64,000 bases of DNA from CAIWHR01 sp963843595 (GTDB lineage: Bacteria > Pseudomonadota > Gammaproteobacteria > Burkholderiales > Casimicrobiaceae), in NCBI GenBank assembly GCA_963843595.1, contig CAWJLG010000006.1, positions 124,001 through 188,000 of the forward strand. Direction: 5' to 3'. A program made the position numbers and the translations under genes. The number at the start of each line of letters is the position of its first letter. Position 1 is the first letter of the stretch. The notes under the pieces were generated by a model. That model had not been told where the DNA came from. It saw only the letters and a list, made by a program, of their open reading frames with translations, and ran no database searches. Shown piece after piece: positions 57,298-64,000 of the stretch.

Positions 57298-58140
57298 ATG
57301 GATGCCGGCATGACCGACGCCGTCGTGGATCTCGCGCAACAGGCGGGTGCACCGGTCGCTCGCATCTACGGCGAGCCGCTGCTCGAACTGCCGCAGGATC
57401 TGTACATCCCGCCGGAGGCGCTGGAGGTCTTCCTCGACACCTTCGAGGGTCCGCTCGATCTCCTGCTGTACCTGATCCGCAGGCAGAACATCAACGTTCT
57501 CGACATCCCCATGGCGGAACTGACGCGCCAGTACCTGGGCTACGTCGAGATGATGCGACGGACGCAGCTCGAGCTCGCCGCGGAGTACCTGCTGATGGCG
57601 GCGGTGCTGATCGAGATCAAGTCGCGGCTGCTGCTGCCCAAGCCGCCCGCGGCGCCGGGCGAGGAGGGCGAGGATCCGCGCGTGGAGCTGGTGCGCCGGT
57701 TGCTCGAATACGAGCAGATGAAGCTCTCCGCGCGCAAGCTCGACGAATTGCCGCTAGCGGAGCGGGATTTTTCCACGGTCCGCGTGTGGTTCGAGCGGGT
57801 GGCGGCGGCGCGATTGCCGAACGTCTCGCCGGACGATCTCAAGGCCGCGTGGGCGGGCCTCGTCGCGCGCGCGAGGATCAACCGCCATCACCTGGTGTCG
57901 CGGGAACAGCTCTCGGTCCGGGCCGAAATGAGCCGGATGCTGAAGATGCTCGAGCCCCGGCGCTTCGCCGAGTTCACCGCGCTGTTCGCGGCGCATGCCG
58001 ACCTGCCGCACCTGGTGGTGACGTTTCTCGCGCTGCTCGAGCTCGCGCGCGAGCAGCTGGTGGCGATCGCGCAGGCCGAGCCCTACGCGCCGATCTACGT
58101 GCAATTGACGGGTGGCCCGGGCTTCGTGCTCGAGGCCTGA
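57298..58140 (+). CDS. scpA: ScpA, segregation and condensation protein A
   Basis: A 280-residue kleisin that joins SMC and ScpB in chromosome condensation. The N-terminal kleisin domain has VFLDTFEGPLDLLLYLIRRQ and NINVLDIPMAELTRQYLGYV; LELAAEYLLMAAVLIEIKSR is the conserved helix; the winged-helix C-terminus ends PYAPIYVQLTGGPGF. Two starts are possible, ATG 57298 and 57310. The stop overlaps the ATG of scpB (TGATG). Confidence 0.93.
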   Translation: MDAGMTDAVVDLAQQAGAPVARIYGEPLLELPQDLYIPPEALEVFLDTFEGPLDLLLYLIRRQNINVLDIPMAELTRQYLGYVEMMRRTQLELAAEYLLMAAVLIEIKSRLLLPKPPAAPGEEGEDPRVELVRRLLEYEQMKLSARKLDELPLAERDFSTVRVWFERVAAARLPNVSPDDLKAAWAGLVARARINRHHLVSREQLSVRAEMSRMLKMLEPRRFAEFTALFAAHADLPHLVVTFLALLELAREQLVAIAQAEPYAPIYVQLTGGPGFVLEA

Positions 58141-58859
58141 TGCTGCGCATCGATTCGACGGTTCCGGTCATGGACGATCTGAAACAAATCAAGGGCATCC
58201 TCGAGGCGGCGCTGCTGATCGCCGGCGAGCCCGTGCCGCCCCCGCAGCTCGCCAAGTTGTTCGAGCCGGCGCTGGACGCCGAGCTCATCCGGAAACTTCT
58301 CGACGAGTTGCGCGACGACTGGGCGGGCAAGACCGTGGAACTCGTGCAGGTCGCCTCCGGCTGGCGGTTCCAGGGCGCGCCCGCGATCCAGCCGTATCTC
58401 GACCGCCTGTCGCCGGAAAAGCCGCCGCGCTATTCGCGCGCGGTGATGGAAACCCTGGCGATCATCGCCTATCAGCAACCCGTGACCCGCGGCGACGTCG
58501 AAGCGATCCGCGGTGTCGCCGTGTCCACCAACGTCATCAAGACGCTGGAGGACCGCCAATGGGTCGAAGTGGTCGGCCATCGCGAAACGCCGGGACGTCC
58601 GGCGCTGTACGCGACCACCAAGACCTTCCTCGACGATCTCGGCCTGCGCTCGTTGTCCGAGCTGCCCCCTCTGGCCGAGCTCGACGCTTCCCACCTGCTG
58701 GAGATGCCCGATGCACCCACCAAAGCCGCCGAAGCGCAGCTCGCGCTCGCGAGCCCGATCCTGGCACCGTCCCCCGACGGGACCGGTGAAACAGCCGAGT
58801 CTGGCGCTGCAACACATCACGGAGAGCCTGGCGCCGCCGCGTCACAAGTCGTCCACTAG
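58140..58859 (+). CDS. scpB: ScpB, segregation and condensation protein B
   Basis: A 239-residue condensin partner with two winged-helix domains: IKGILEAALLIAGEPVPPPQ, then RYSRAVMETLAIIAYQQPVT, RGDVEAIRGVAVSTNVIKTL and VEVVGHRETPGRPALYATTK. The last ~45 residues are low-complexity. It shares an overlap with scpA (TGATG) and its 3' end overlaps rluB, so the three genes are one operon. Confidence 0.93.
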   Translation: MLRIDSTVPVMDDLKQIKGILEAALLIAGEPVPPPQLAKLFEPALDAELIRKLLDELRDDWAGKTVELVQVASGWRFQGAPAIQPYLDRLSPEKPPRYSRAVMETLAIIAYQQPVTRGDVEAIRGVAVSTNVIKTLEDRQWVEVVGHRETPGRPALYATTKTFLDDLGLRSLSELPPLAELDASHLLEMPDAPTKAAEAQLALASPILAPSPDGTGETAESGAATHHGEPGAAASQVVH

Positions 58860-60528
58860 CGAGGTCTTCACCGAGCCGCAGCGCCTGCACAAGGTGCTGG
58901 CGTCGTGCGGATTCGGCTCGCGCCGGGCGATGGAGGAAATGATCCTCGCCGGCCGCATCACCGTGAACCGGGAGCCGGCCGACGTGGGCCAGAAGGTCGG
59001 TCCCGGCGACGAGGTGCGCATCAACGGCGAGCTGGTGAAGGTGCGCTTTGCCGAGCCGCGCGCGCGCGTCCTCATGTACCACAAGCCCGCCGGCGAAATC
59101 GTCACGCGCGACGACCCGGAGGGCAGGCCCACCGTTTTCGCCCAGCTGCCCAATATCGGCAACGGCAAGTGGATCGCCATCGGCCGCCTCGATTTCAACA
59201 CCGAGGGTCTCCTGCTGTTCACCAACTCCGGCGAGCTCGCGAACCGGATGATGCATCCGCGCTACGAGATCGAGCGCGAGTACGCGGTGCGCACGATGGG
59301 GACGCTGACGCCGGAGCAGCAACAGCAGCTGCTTGCGGGCGTCGAACTGGAGGACGGCCTCGCCAAGGTCGAGAAGCTCGAGGACGGCGGCGGCGAGGGG
59401 GCGAACCACTGGTACCACGTCGTGCTCAAGGAAGGACGCAATCGCGAGGTGCGGCGGCTGTTCGAAGCGCTCGGTCTGACCGTCAGCCGCCTGATTCGCA
59501 CGCGCTACGGCAGCGTGGCGATGCCATCGCGCGTCAAGCGCAGCCAGACGCTCGAGCTCACCCCCGAGGAAGTCGGCGCCGTGCTGGTTGCCGCCGGCCT
59601 GAAGTCCGGTGGACAGGCGCCGGGCAGGCAGCCCCAGGACGGACGGCCGCAGGGCAAAGGGAAAGGGCCGCGCACCCAGGAAGGCGGCGCGCGCGGTGGT
59701 CCGCGCGGTCCCGGGCGCGCTCCGGCGCCTCCGCGCGAGGCACCGCTCGAAGCTGAAGAATCTGCCGAGCAACACGTCATCGAGCCCGGCAACAGCGCGC
59801 TGGGCAATCCGACGCACGCGAATCGATCCGTCGGCAGCTTCTTCGGCAAGGGCCCCGGCAAGGCACATGGTCGTCCCTATGCCAAGAGCGGACCGCGGCA
59901 CGGCCAGGGCCAAGGCTACGGTGGGGGCCAAGGGAGGCAACAACACGGCAAGCCCCGGCAGGGCGGCGGCCCGTCGCCGCGCGGCGGATCGTCGTCGCCG
60001 TACGTGATGACGACGCTCACGATCCCCGGCGCGGTGCCCGAGGGGCTCCCGGGAACCAGCGGACCGAAGCCTCGCGGACCGGGTGCGCCGCGTGGTGCGG
60101 GCGCGCCGGGCGGCAAACCGCGCCATCCGGCGGGTCCGGTAGGCCCCAACGGGCCGAAGGGGCAGGGCGCAGGGCAGGGCAAGAACCGCGGCCGGAATCG
60201 CAACCGTCGCGGTCCGCGGGCTGAGAGTGCGCCGGGCACCGAGTCCCCCGGCAATGTGGCCCCGCGTGCCGTCGAGCCGCAGGCCATCAACGACGATATC
60301 GGCAATCGCGTCGGGCGTGGCCCTCGAGCGGAAGGCACACCAGGCAACGAGTCGCCCGGGAACCAAGCGCCGCGCGCGGTCGAGCCGAAGGTCGTCGCTG
60401 ACGATATCGGTAATCGCGCCCGGCGTGGCCATCGAACGGAAGCCGTGCCCGGCAACGAGTCACCCGGAAACGAGGCGCCGCGCGCGGTAGAGCCGAAGAT
60501 CGTCGACGACGATTTCGGCAATCGCTGA
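58786..60528 (+). CDS. rluB: RluB, 23S rRNA pseudouridine 2605 synthase, with long low-complexity tail
   Basis: About 580 residues. S4 domain: QRLHKVLASCGFGSRRAMEE and AGRITVNREPADVGQKVGPG. Synthase domain: MYHKPAGEIVTRDDPEGRPT, the catalytic Asp in IAIGRLDFNTEGLLLFTNSG, and LKEGRNREVRRLFEALGLTV. From about residue 280 the chain is Gly/Pro/Arg/Gln-rich and disordered, ending in three copies of a 36-residue repeat. The synthase core alone would be ~250 residues, so the tail doubles the size. Start uncertain: GTG 58786 is used, and ATG 58711 is possible; both lie inside scpB. Confidence 0.88.
   Translation: MKQPSLALQHITESLAPPRHKSSTSEVFTEPQRLHKVLASCGFGSRRAMEEMILAGRITVNREPADVGQKVGPGDEVRINGELVKVRFAEPRARVLMYHKPAGEIVTRDDPEGRPTVFAQLPNIGNGKWIAIGRLDFNTEGLLLFTNSGELANRMMHPRYEIEREYAVRTMGTLTPEQQQQLLAGVELEDGLAKVEKLEDGGGEGANHWYHVVLKEGRNREVRRLFEALGLTVSRLIRTRYGSVAMPSRVKRSQTLELTPEEVGAVLVAAGLKSGGQAPGRQPQDGRPQGKGKGPRTQEGGARGGPRGPGRAPAPPREAPLEAEESAEQHVIEPGNSALGNPTHANRSVGSFFGKGPGKAHGRPYAKSGPRHGQGQGYGGGQGRQQHGKPRQGGGPSPRGGSSSPYVMTTLTIPGAVPEGLPGTSGPKPRGPGAPRGAGAPGGKPRHPAGPVGPNGPKGQGAGQGKNRGRNRNRRGPRAESAPGTESPGNVAPRAVEPQAINDDIGNRVGRGPRAEGTPGNESPGNQAPRAVEPKVVADDIGNRARRGHRTEAVPGNESPGNEAPRAVEPKIVDDDFGNR
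60211..60525 (+). repeat. Three 108-bp tandem repeats at the end of rluB
   Basis: The units are 36 residues: GPRAESAPGTESPGNVAPRA VEPQAINDDIGNRVGR; GPRAEGTPGNESPGNQAPRA VEPKVVADDIGNRARR; and GHRTEAVPGNESPGNEAPRA VEPKIVDDDFGNR (last one short by three). They start at 60211, 60319 and 60427. DNA identity is high but not perfect, so the array expanded fairly recently and could vary in copy number. Confidence 0.88.
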
Positions 60529-60567
60529 GCGGCCGCGCGCGGGCGTCCTGGGCTTCGCCCGCCGCAC

Positions 60568-61404
60568 TCAGTCGAGGAACAGGTCCGGCATCAGCGGCGT
60601 TCCCGGCTTGACCGCGTAGACGCCGAGGTCGGTGACGCCTGCCTCGGCGAGCACCTCCTCGTCGAGGAAGAAGCGGCCGGTCGCGCTGCGCGCATCGCGC
60701 GTGAGGACCGCGTGCGCGGCGTCGGCCATGATCTCGGGCCTGCGCATCATGTCGAGATGATCGCTCGCCCCGGGAATCATCGCCACGGCGGCGGTCGCGA
60801 TGACCGAGCGCGGCCACAATGCGTTGACGGCGATGCCGTCGGCGCGGAACTCCTCCGCCATCCCGAGCACGCACATGCTCATTCCATACTTCGCCATCGT
60901 GTAGGCGACGTGATCCTTGAACCAGCGGGGATCGAGGTTCAGCGGCGGCGAGAGGGTGAGGATGTGCGGATTGCGCCCGGCCGCCGCCGCCGCCTTGAGA
61001 TGCGGCAGGCAAGCCTGCGCGCAGAGAAACGTGCCGCGGACGTTGACGCCGAACATCAGGTCGAAGCGCTTCATCGGCGTCGCCAGCGTGCCGGTGAGAC
61101 TGATCGCGCTCGCGTTGTTCACGAGGATGTCGACGCCGCCGAACGTCCTCGCCGTGGCATCCACGGCGGCCCGGACCGCCGCCTCGTCGCGGATGTCGCA
61201 GACGATCGGCAACGCCTTGCCGCCGGCTGCTTCGACCGCGGCAGCGGCCGAATGGATCGTTCCGGGCAGTTTCGGATGGGCTTCGACCGTCTTGGCGGCG
61301 ATGGCGACATTCGCTCCGTCGCGTGCGGCGCGCACGGCGATCGCAAGCCCGATCCCGCGCGAGGCGCCCGTGACGAAGAGCGTTTTGCCGGTCAGCGAGC
61401 CCAT
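60568..61404 (-). CDS. Short-chain dehydrogenase/reductase
   Basis: A 278-residue SDR starting at ATG 61404 (MGSLTGKTLFVTGASRGIGL, the NAD(P) loop TGxxxGIG). The NNAG-type motif is VDILVNNASAISLTG. The catalytic region is HILTLSPPLNLDPRWFKDHV then AYTMAKYGMSMC (YxxxK). This layout (long LSPPLN insertion and YTMAKYGM) is typical of the HSDL2-like group. The start overlaps the stop of the enoyl-CoA hydratase gene (ATGA), so the two are coupled; the partnership suggests acyl-CoA metabolism. Confidence 0.88.
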   Translation of the reverse strand: MGSLTGKTLFVTGASRGIGLAIAVRAARDGANVAIAAKTVEAHPKLPGTIHSAAAAVEAAGGKALPIVCDIRDEAAVRAAVDATARTFGGVDILVNNASAISLTGTLATPMKRFDLMFGVNVRGTFLCAQACLPHLKAAAAAGRNPHILTLSPPLNLDPRWFKDHVAYTMAKYGMSMCVLGMAEEFRADGIAVNALWPRSVIATAAVAMIPGASDHLDMMRRPEIMADAAHAVLTRDARSATGRFFLDEEVLAEAGVTDLGVYAVKPGTPLMPDLFLD

Positions 61405-62198
61405 CACGACCCGAACCGGGGCGCGCGCTTTTCGAGAAACGCGTTGATGCCTTCGGCGAAGTCGGCGCTCGCCGTGCACTGACCGAAGCTGACCGCTTCG
61501 GCCTGCAGTTGTTGGGACAGCGAACGCGCGAGCGATTCACGCACCAGCCGCTTCGCGTTGCGCAGCGCGAGCAACGGCGCCGCGACCAGCGATCGCACGA
61601 CCGCGGCCGTGGCTTCGTCGAGGGCTTCCGCGGGAACGACCCGGTTGACCAATCCCAGCCGCTGCGCCTCGGCCGCATCGAACCGTTCGCCGAGCAGGAA
61701 GATCTCCATCGCCTTGCGCAGGCCGGCGAGCCGGGGCAGCGCCCATGAGCCGCCGCCGTCGGGCGTCAACGCGATGTGGCGATAGGCCGACGTGAAGTAC
61801 GCGTCGTCCGCGACGAGCACGAGGTCGCACGCATTCATCAACGAAAGACCGAAGCCCGCGACGGCGCCGTGCATGCGTCCGACGACGGGATGGGGCATGC
61901 GGTGCAGATGTTCGATTGCGGCATGAACGTGCTCGACCATCCGCTGAAAGCCCGACTGGCGCTCGGCGGGTGAATGCACGAGTTCGCCCGCGAAGGTGCG
62001 GATGTCGCCGCCGGCCATGAAGTGCCTTCCGGCGCCGCGCAGGACGACCACGCGCAACGTGTCGTCGGCGGCGACCTCCGCGGTGCGCGCGACGAGCGCG
62101 TCGACCATGGCGAAATCGAGCGCGTTCAGCGCATCCGGCCGGTTGAGCGTGAGGGTGGCAACGGGACCGTCGCGGGTCAGCAGTACGGTGTCGTTCAT
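61404..62198 (-). CDS. Enoyl-CoA hydratase/isomerase family protein
   Basis: A 264-residue crotonase-fold enzyme. The oxyanion-hole segments are GRHFMAGGDIRTFAG and GRMHGAVAGFGLSLMNACDL; ALTPDGGGSWALPRLAGLRK covers the second catalytic region, where the usual Glu is Asp in TPDGG. It hydrates or isomerises enoyl-CoA thioesters. Coupled to the SDR gene downstream. Upstream, the deacetylase-like open frame runs into this gene on the same strand because of a probable frameshift. Confidence 0.88.
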   Translation of the reverse strand: MNDTVLLTRDGPVATLTLNRPDALNALDFAMVDALVARTAEVAADDTLRVVVLRGAGRHFMAGGDIRTFAGELVHSPAERQSGFQRMVEHVHAAIEHLHRMPHPVVGRMHGAVAGFGLSLMNACDLVLVADDAYFTSAYRHIALTPDGGGSWALPRLAGLRKAMEIFLLGERFDAAEAQRLGLVNRVVPAEALDEATAAVVRSLVAAPLLALRNAKRLVRESLARSLSQQLQAEAVSFGQCTASADFAEGINAFLEKRAPRFGS

Positions 62199-62282
62199 CA
62201 GAGGCGGTCCTGGCGTGCGGCGTCGAGCCGGAATGCGACACGAACGGCAAAGTCGCGCCGGAGTGTTCGGGTCGGGAGCTGG

Positions 62283-63195
62283 TCAAAAGTCTAGCACGCG
62301 TCGCCCGTCGTGCCGTTCGAGCGCCGAGTGCCACGGTGGCGAAGTGGATGTCGACGACGTCGTCGACGTTGTCCGCATAGCCTCCCGCCATCGTGATCGC
62401 AACCGGAACGCAATTCCGCGCGAGCAGGTCGAGAACGTACGCATCGCGCAGCGCGAGGCCCCGCTTGCTGAGCCGCAGCCGACCCAGCCGGTCACCGGCA
62501 TACGGATCGGCGCCGGCGAGGTAGACGGCAAGTTCGGGCCGCGCTCGTGCCAGCGCGTAGGGCAGCGCCGAGCGCAGCGCGGCCAGATAGGCGTCGTCGC
62601 CGGTTCCGTCGTCGAATTCGATGTCGAGCCGGCTCGTCTGCTTGCGAAACGGAAAATTGTGACGCCCGTGCAGCGAGACCGTGAAGACCTCCGGGTCGTC
62701 CGCGAAGATCGCGGCGGTGCCGTCCCCCTGATGGACGTCGAGATCGACGACGAGCGCCCGCGTCACTCGCCGCTCCGCCTGCAGGACACGTATCGCGACG
62801 GCGGCGTCGTTGAACACGCAGAAACCCTCGCCGAACGCACGGTGCGCGTGGTGCGTTCCCCCCGCGAGGTTGATGCCGCAGCCGGAGGCCAGTGCCGAGC
62901 GGCACGCGGCAAGCGTCGCCCCAGCCGAGCGTCGCGAGCGCTCCACCATTGCCGGCGACCAGGGAAAACCGATGCGCCGCAGCGCCGGCGCGTCCAGCGT
63001 GCCGGAAGCCACGGCGCGCACGTAGGCCGGATCGTGCGCGAGCGCGAGCTCGGCGTCGGTCGCCGCGTCGGGCACCGACAGCAGATCGGCAGCGACGGTG
63101 GCGACGCGCTCGCGCAGTGCCGCGTACTTGCGCATCGGAAAGCGATGGCCGGTCGGGAGCGGGAGTACGAAGTGGTCGGTGCAGAAGATGCGCAT
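62283..63195 (-). CDS. Histone deacetylase family protein (class IV-like), 3' end probably frameshifted
   Basis: A zinc-dependent deacetylase of about 300 residues. It starts MRIFCTDHFVLPLPTGHRFP, with catalytic features GGTHHAHRAFGEGFCVFNDA (His pair) and VVDLDVHQGDGTAAIFADDP (Asp, His, Asp), and YLAGADPYAGDRLGRL. The domain ends near VDDVVDIHFATVALGARTAR. As written, the frame continues about 240 residues into the enoyl-CoA hydratase gene, which no homologue would do. Both other frames reach stops by about 62283, so the true end lies near there and one indel about 62300-62345 is likely. Bacterial relatives act on acetylated polyamines or other small amides. Confidence 0.72.
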
Positions 63196-63223
63196 TGCCG
63201 CGTGGAAACGGGAGAGGTCGCGG

Positions 63224-64000
63224 TCACGGCTTCCGGAACGGCCCGGCGCTCTCGAGCTCGTCGACGGTATGTTCGACGTCGATGCGCTCGCGCGCGCAGA
63301 AGGCGGCGATCGCCGCGGCGAAGTCGAGGTCGGCGATGACGTGAGCCGAGCGTGTGGTGACCGGCATCAGCCCGCGGGCGAGCTTGTGCAGCCCTTGTGC
63401 GCCGCCCTCGAAGCGGGCAATACGGCGCTCGAGGCAGAACTCGAGGGCCTGGTAGTAGCAGGCTTCGAAATGCAGGCCCGGCAGATAGTCGATGGCGCCC
63501 CAGTAGCGACCCCAGAGCGCCGCGGAGTCGAAAATGTCGAGCGCGGCGCAGATCGGCCGGCCACTGCGGTATCCGGTCACGAGCAGGATATTCCCGGGCA
63601 TCGTCGCGCCGATGCGCGCGAAAAACTCGGGCGTCAGGTAGGGCGTCGACCGATGCGCATGGTACGTTGCCTCGTAGCAGCGGAAGAAGAATGCCCAGTC
63701 GGCGCCGGTCAGCTCCGAACCCACGCGGCGCACGAACGTGACACCCGCCTCGGCGAGCCGACGGCGCTCCTGCTTCACCTTCTTGCGCTTGTCGTGGTTG
63801 AAGGTGGCCAGGTAGGCCGCGAAATCGGCGCAGCCCGGATTGTCCCAGCGGAATTGCACGCCGGTGCGCACGAGCAGCTGCGCTTCGTCACAGGCACGGG
63901 CGTCGGCGTCGTCGATGAAGAGCAGGTGCAGCGACGAGTGCCGGGCCCCGCCGCCGACCCGTGCGACGGCGTGCGCGAGCAGCGTGGCGCGTGTTGCGGC
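63224..64000 (-). CDS. GNAT-like peptidoglycan-type acyltransferase (FemAB-like, PF04339), 5' end outside the window
   Basis: The frame is open to base 64000, so the N-terminus is missing. The visible ~258 residues have GVQFRWDNPGCADFAAYLAT, FNHDKRKKVKQERRRLAEAG, YHAHRSTPYLTPEFFARIGA and YLPGLHFEACYYQALEFCLE then RFEGGAQGLHKLARGLMPVT, the signature of the DUF482/PF04339 group of GNAT-fold proteins. They are thought to transfer an acyl or aminoacyl group; the substrate is not known. A GTG at 63871 is inside this frame and is not the start. Confidence 0.85.
   Translation of the reverse strand, partial: AATRATLLAHAVARVGGGARHSSLHLLFIDDADARACDEAQLLVRTGVQFRWDNPGCADFAAYLATFNHDKRKKVKQERRRLAEAGVTFVRRVGSELTGADWAFFFRCYEATYHAHRSTPYLTPEFFARIGATMPGNILLVTGYRSGRPICAALDIFDSAALWGRYWGAIDYLPGLHFEACYYQALEFCLERRIARFEGGAQGLHKLARGLMPVTTRSAHVIADLDFAAAIAAFCARERIDVEHTVDELESAGPFRKP

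Overview
The window is a high-GC (roughly two-thirds G+C by eye) chromosomal segment of a betaproteobacterium, probably Burkholderiales-like. The lineage call rests on the rne / rluC / HAD phosphatase / S49 peptidase neighbourhood, the order (Sua5-YciO)-M50 peptidase-trpS-scpA-scpB-rluB, a phasin, a CysB-type LysR regulator and the CoA/TRAP-type catabolic genes. No species can be named from the sequence alone. Almost all of it is coding.

Layout. 1-1170: end of a secreted phosphoesterase. 1296-2515: MFS transporter (frameshifted). 2713-8110: a DNA-damage region with imuB (frameshifted), a HigB/HigA toxin-antitoxin pair, a DinB-family protein, imuA, a glutathione S-transferase and lexA with a recognisable promoter and a non-canonical palindrome. 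8111-9150: decayed sequence with an acetyltransferase remnant. 9151-17821: single metabolic genes (enolase-superfamily enzyme, 3-methyladenine glycosylase, cupin, methyltransferase, sulfotransferase, DUF4124 protein, Gfo/Idh/MocA oxidoreductase, Zn alcohol dehydrogenase, phasin). 17970-20795: a P2-type cation ATPase. 20923-26627: a five-gene cluster for a CoA-activated organic acid (CitE-like lyase, acyl-CoA dehydrogenase, CaiB/BaiF transferase, MmgE/PrpD, DctP).

26628-31215 looks like an accessory island. It has a transposase remnant, then a tightly overlapping PqqD-like / HprK-related kinase A / nucleotidyltransferase cassette (HPr-rel-A type), then an exported protein with its own promoter, and it ends against the 3' end of a tRNA-Leu(TAA) gene. 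This is the best candidate for a poorly described system.

31358-39619: a TonB-like repeat protein, an ACAD10/11-like kinase plus acyl-CoA dehydrogenase pair, NnrS, a conserved small protein, tRNA-Cys and tRNA-Gly, a DUF3429 membrane protein and an aromatic/aspartate aminotransferase. 39797-51044: housekeeping genes (MsbA-type ABC exporter, uvrB with one frameshift, LMW tyrosine phosphatase, flavodoxin-fold protein, RNase E, RluC, HAD phosphatase, S49 peptidase). 51123-54579: LuxR solo, then a translationally coupled LysR-MFS-DUF192 operon. 54662-60528: Sua5/YciO, M50 peptidase, trpS, scpAB, rluB with a long low-complexity tail. 60568-64000: SDR, enoyl-CoA hydratase, histone-deacetylase-like protein and a partial acyltransferase.

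Four clearly homologous proteins (MFS, ImuB, nucleotidyltransferase, UvrB) are each split by one small indel, and the deacetylase reads past its natural end. Because uvrB is among them, sequencing or assembly error is as likely as true decay.
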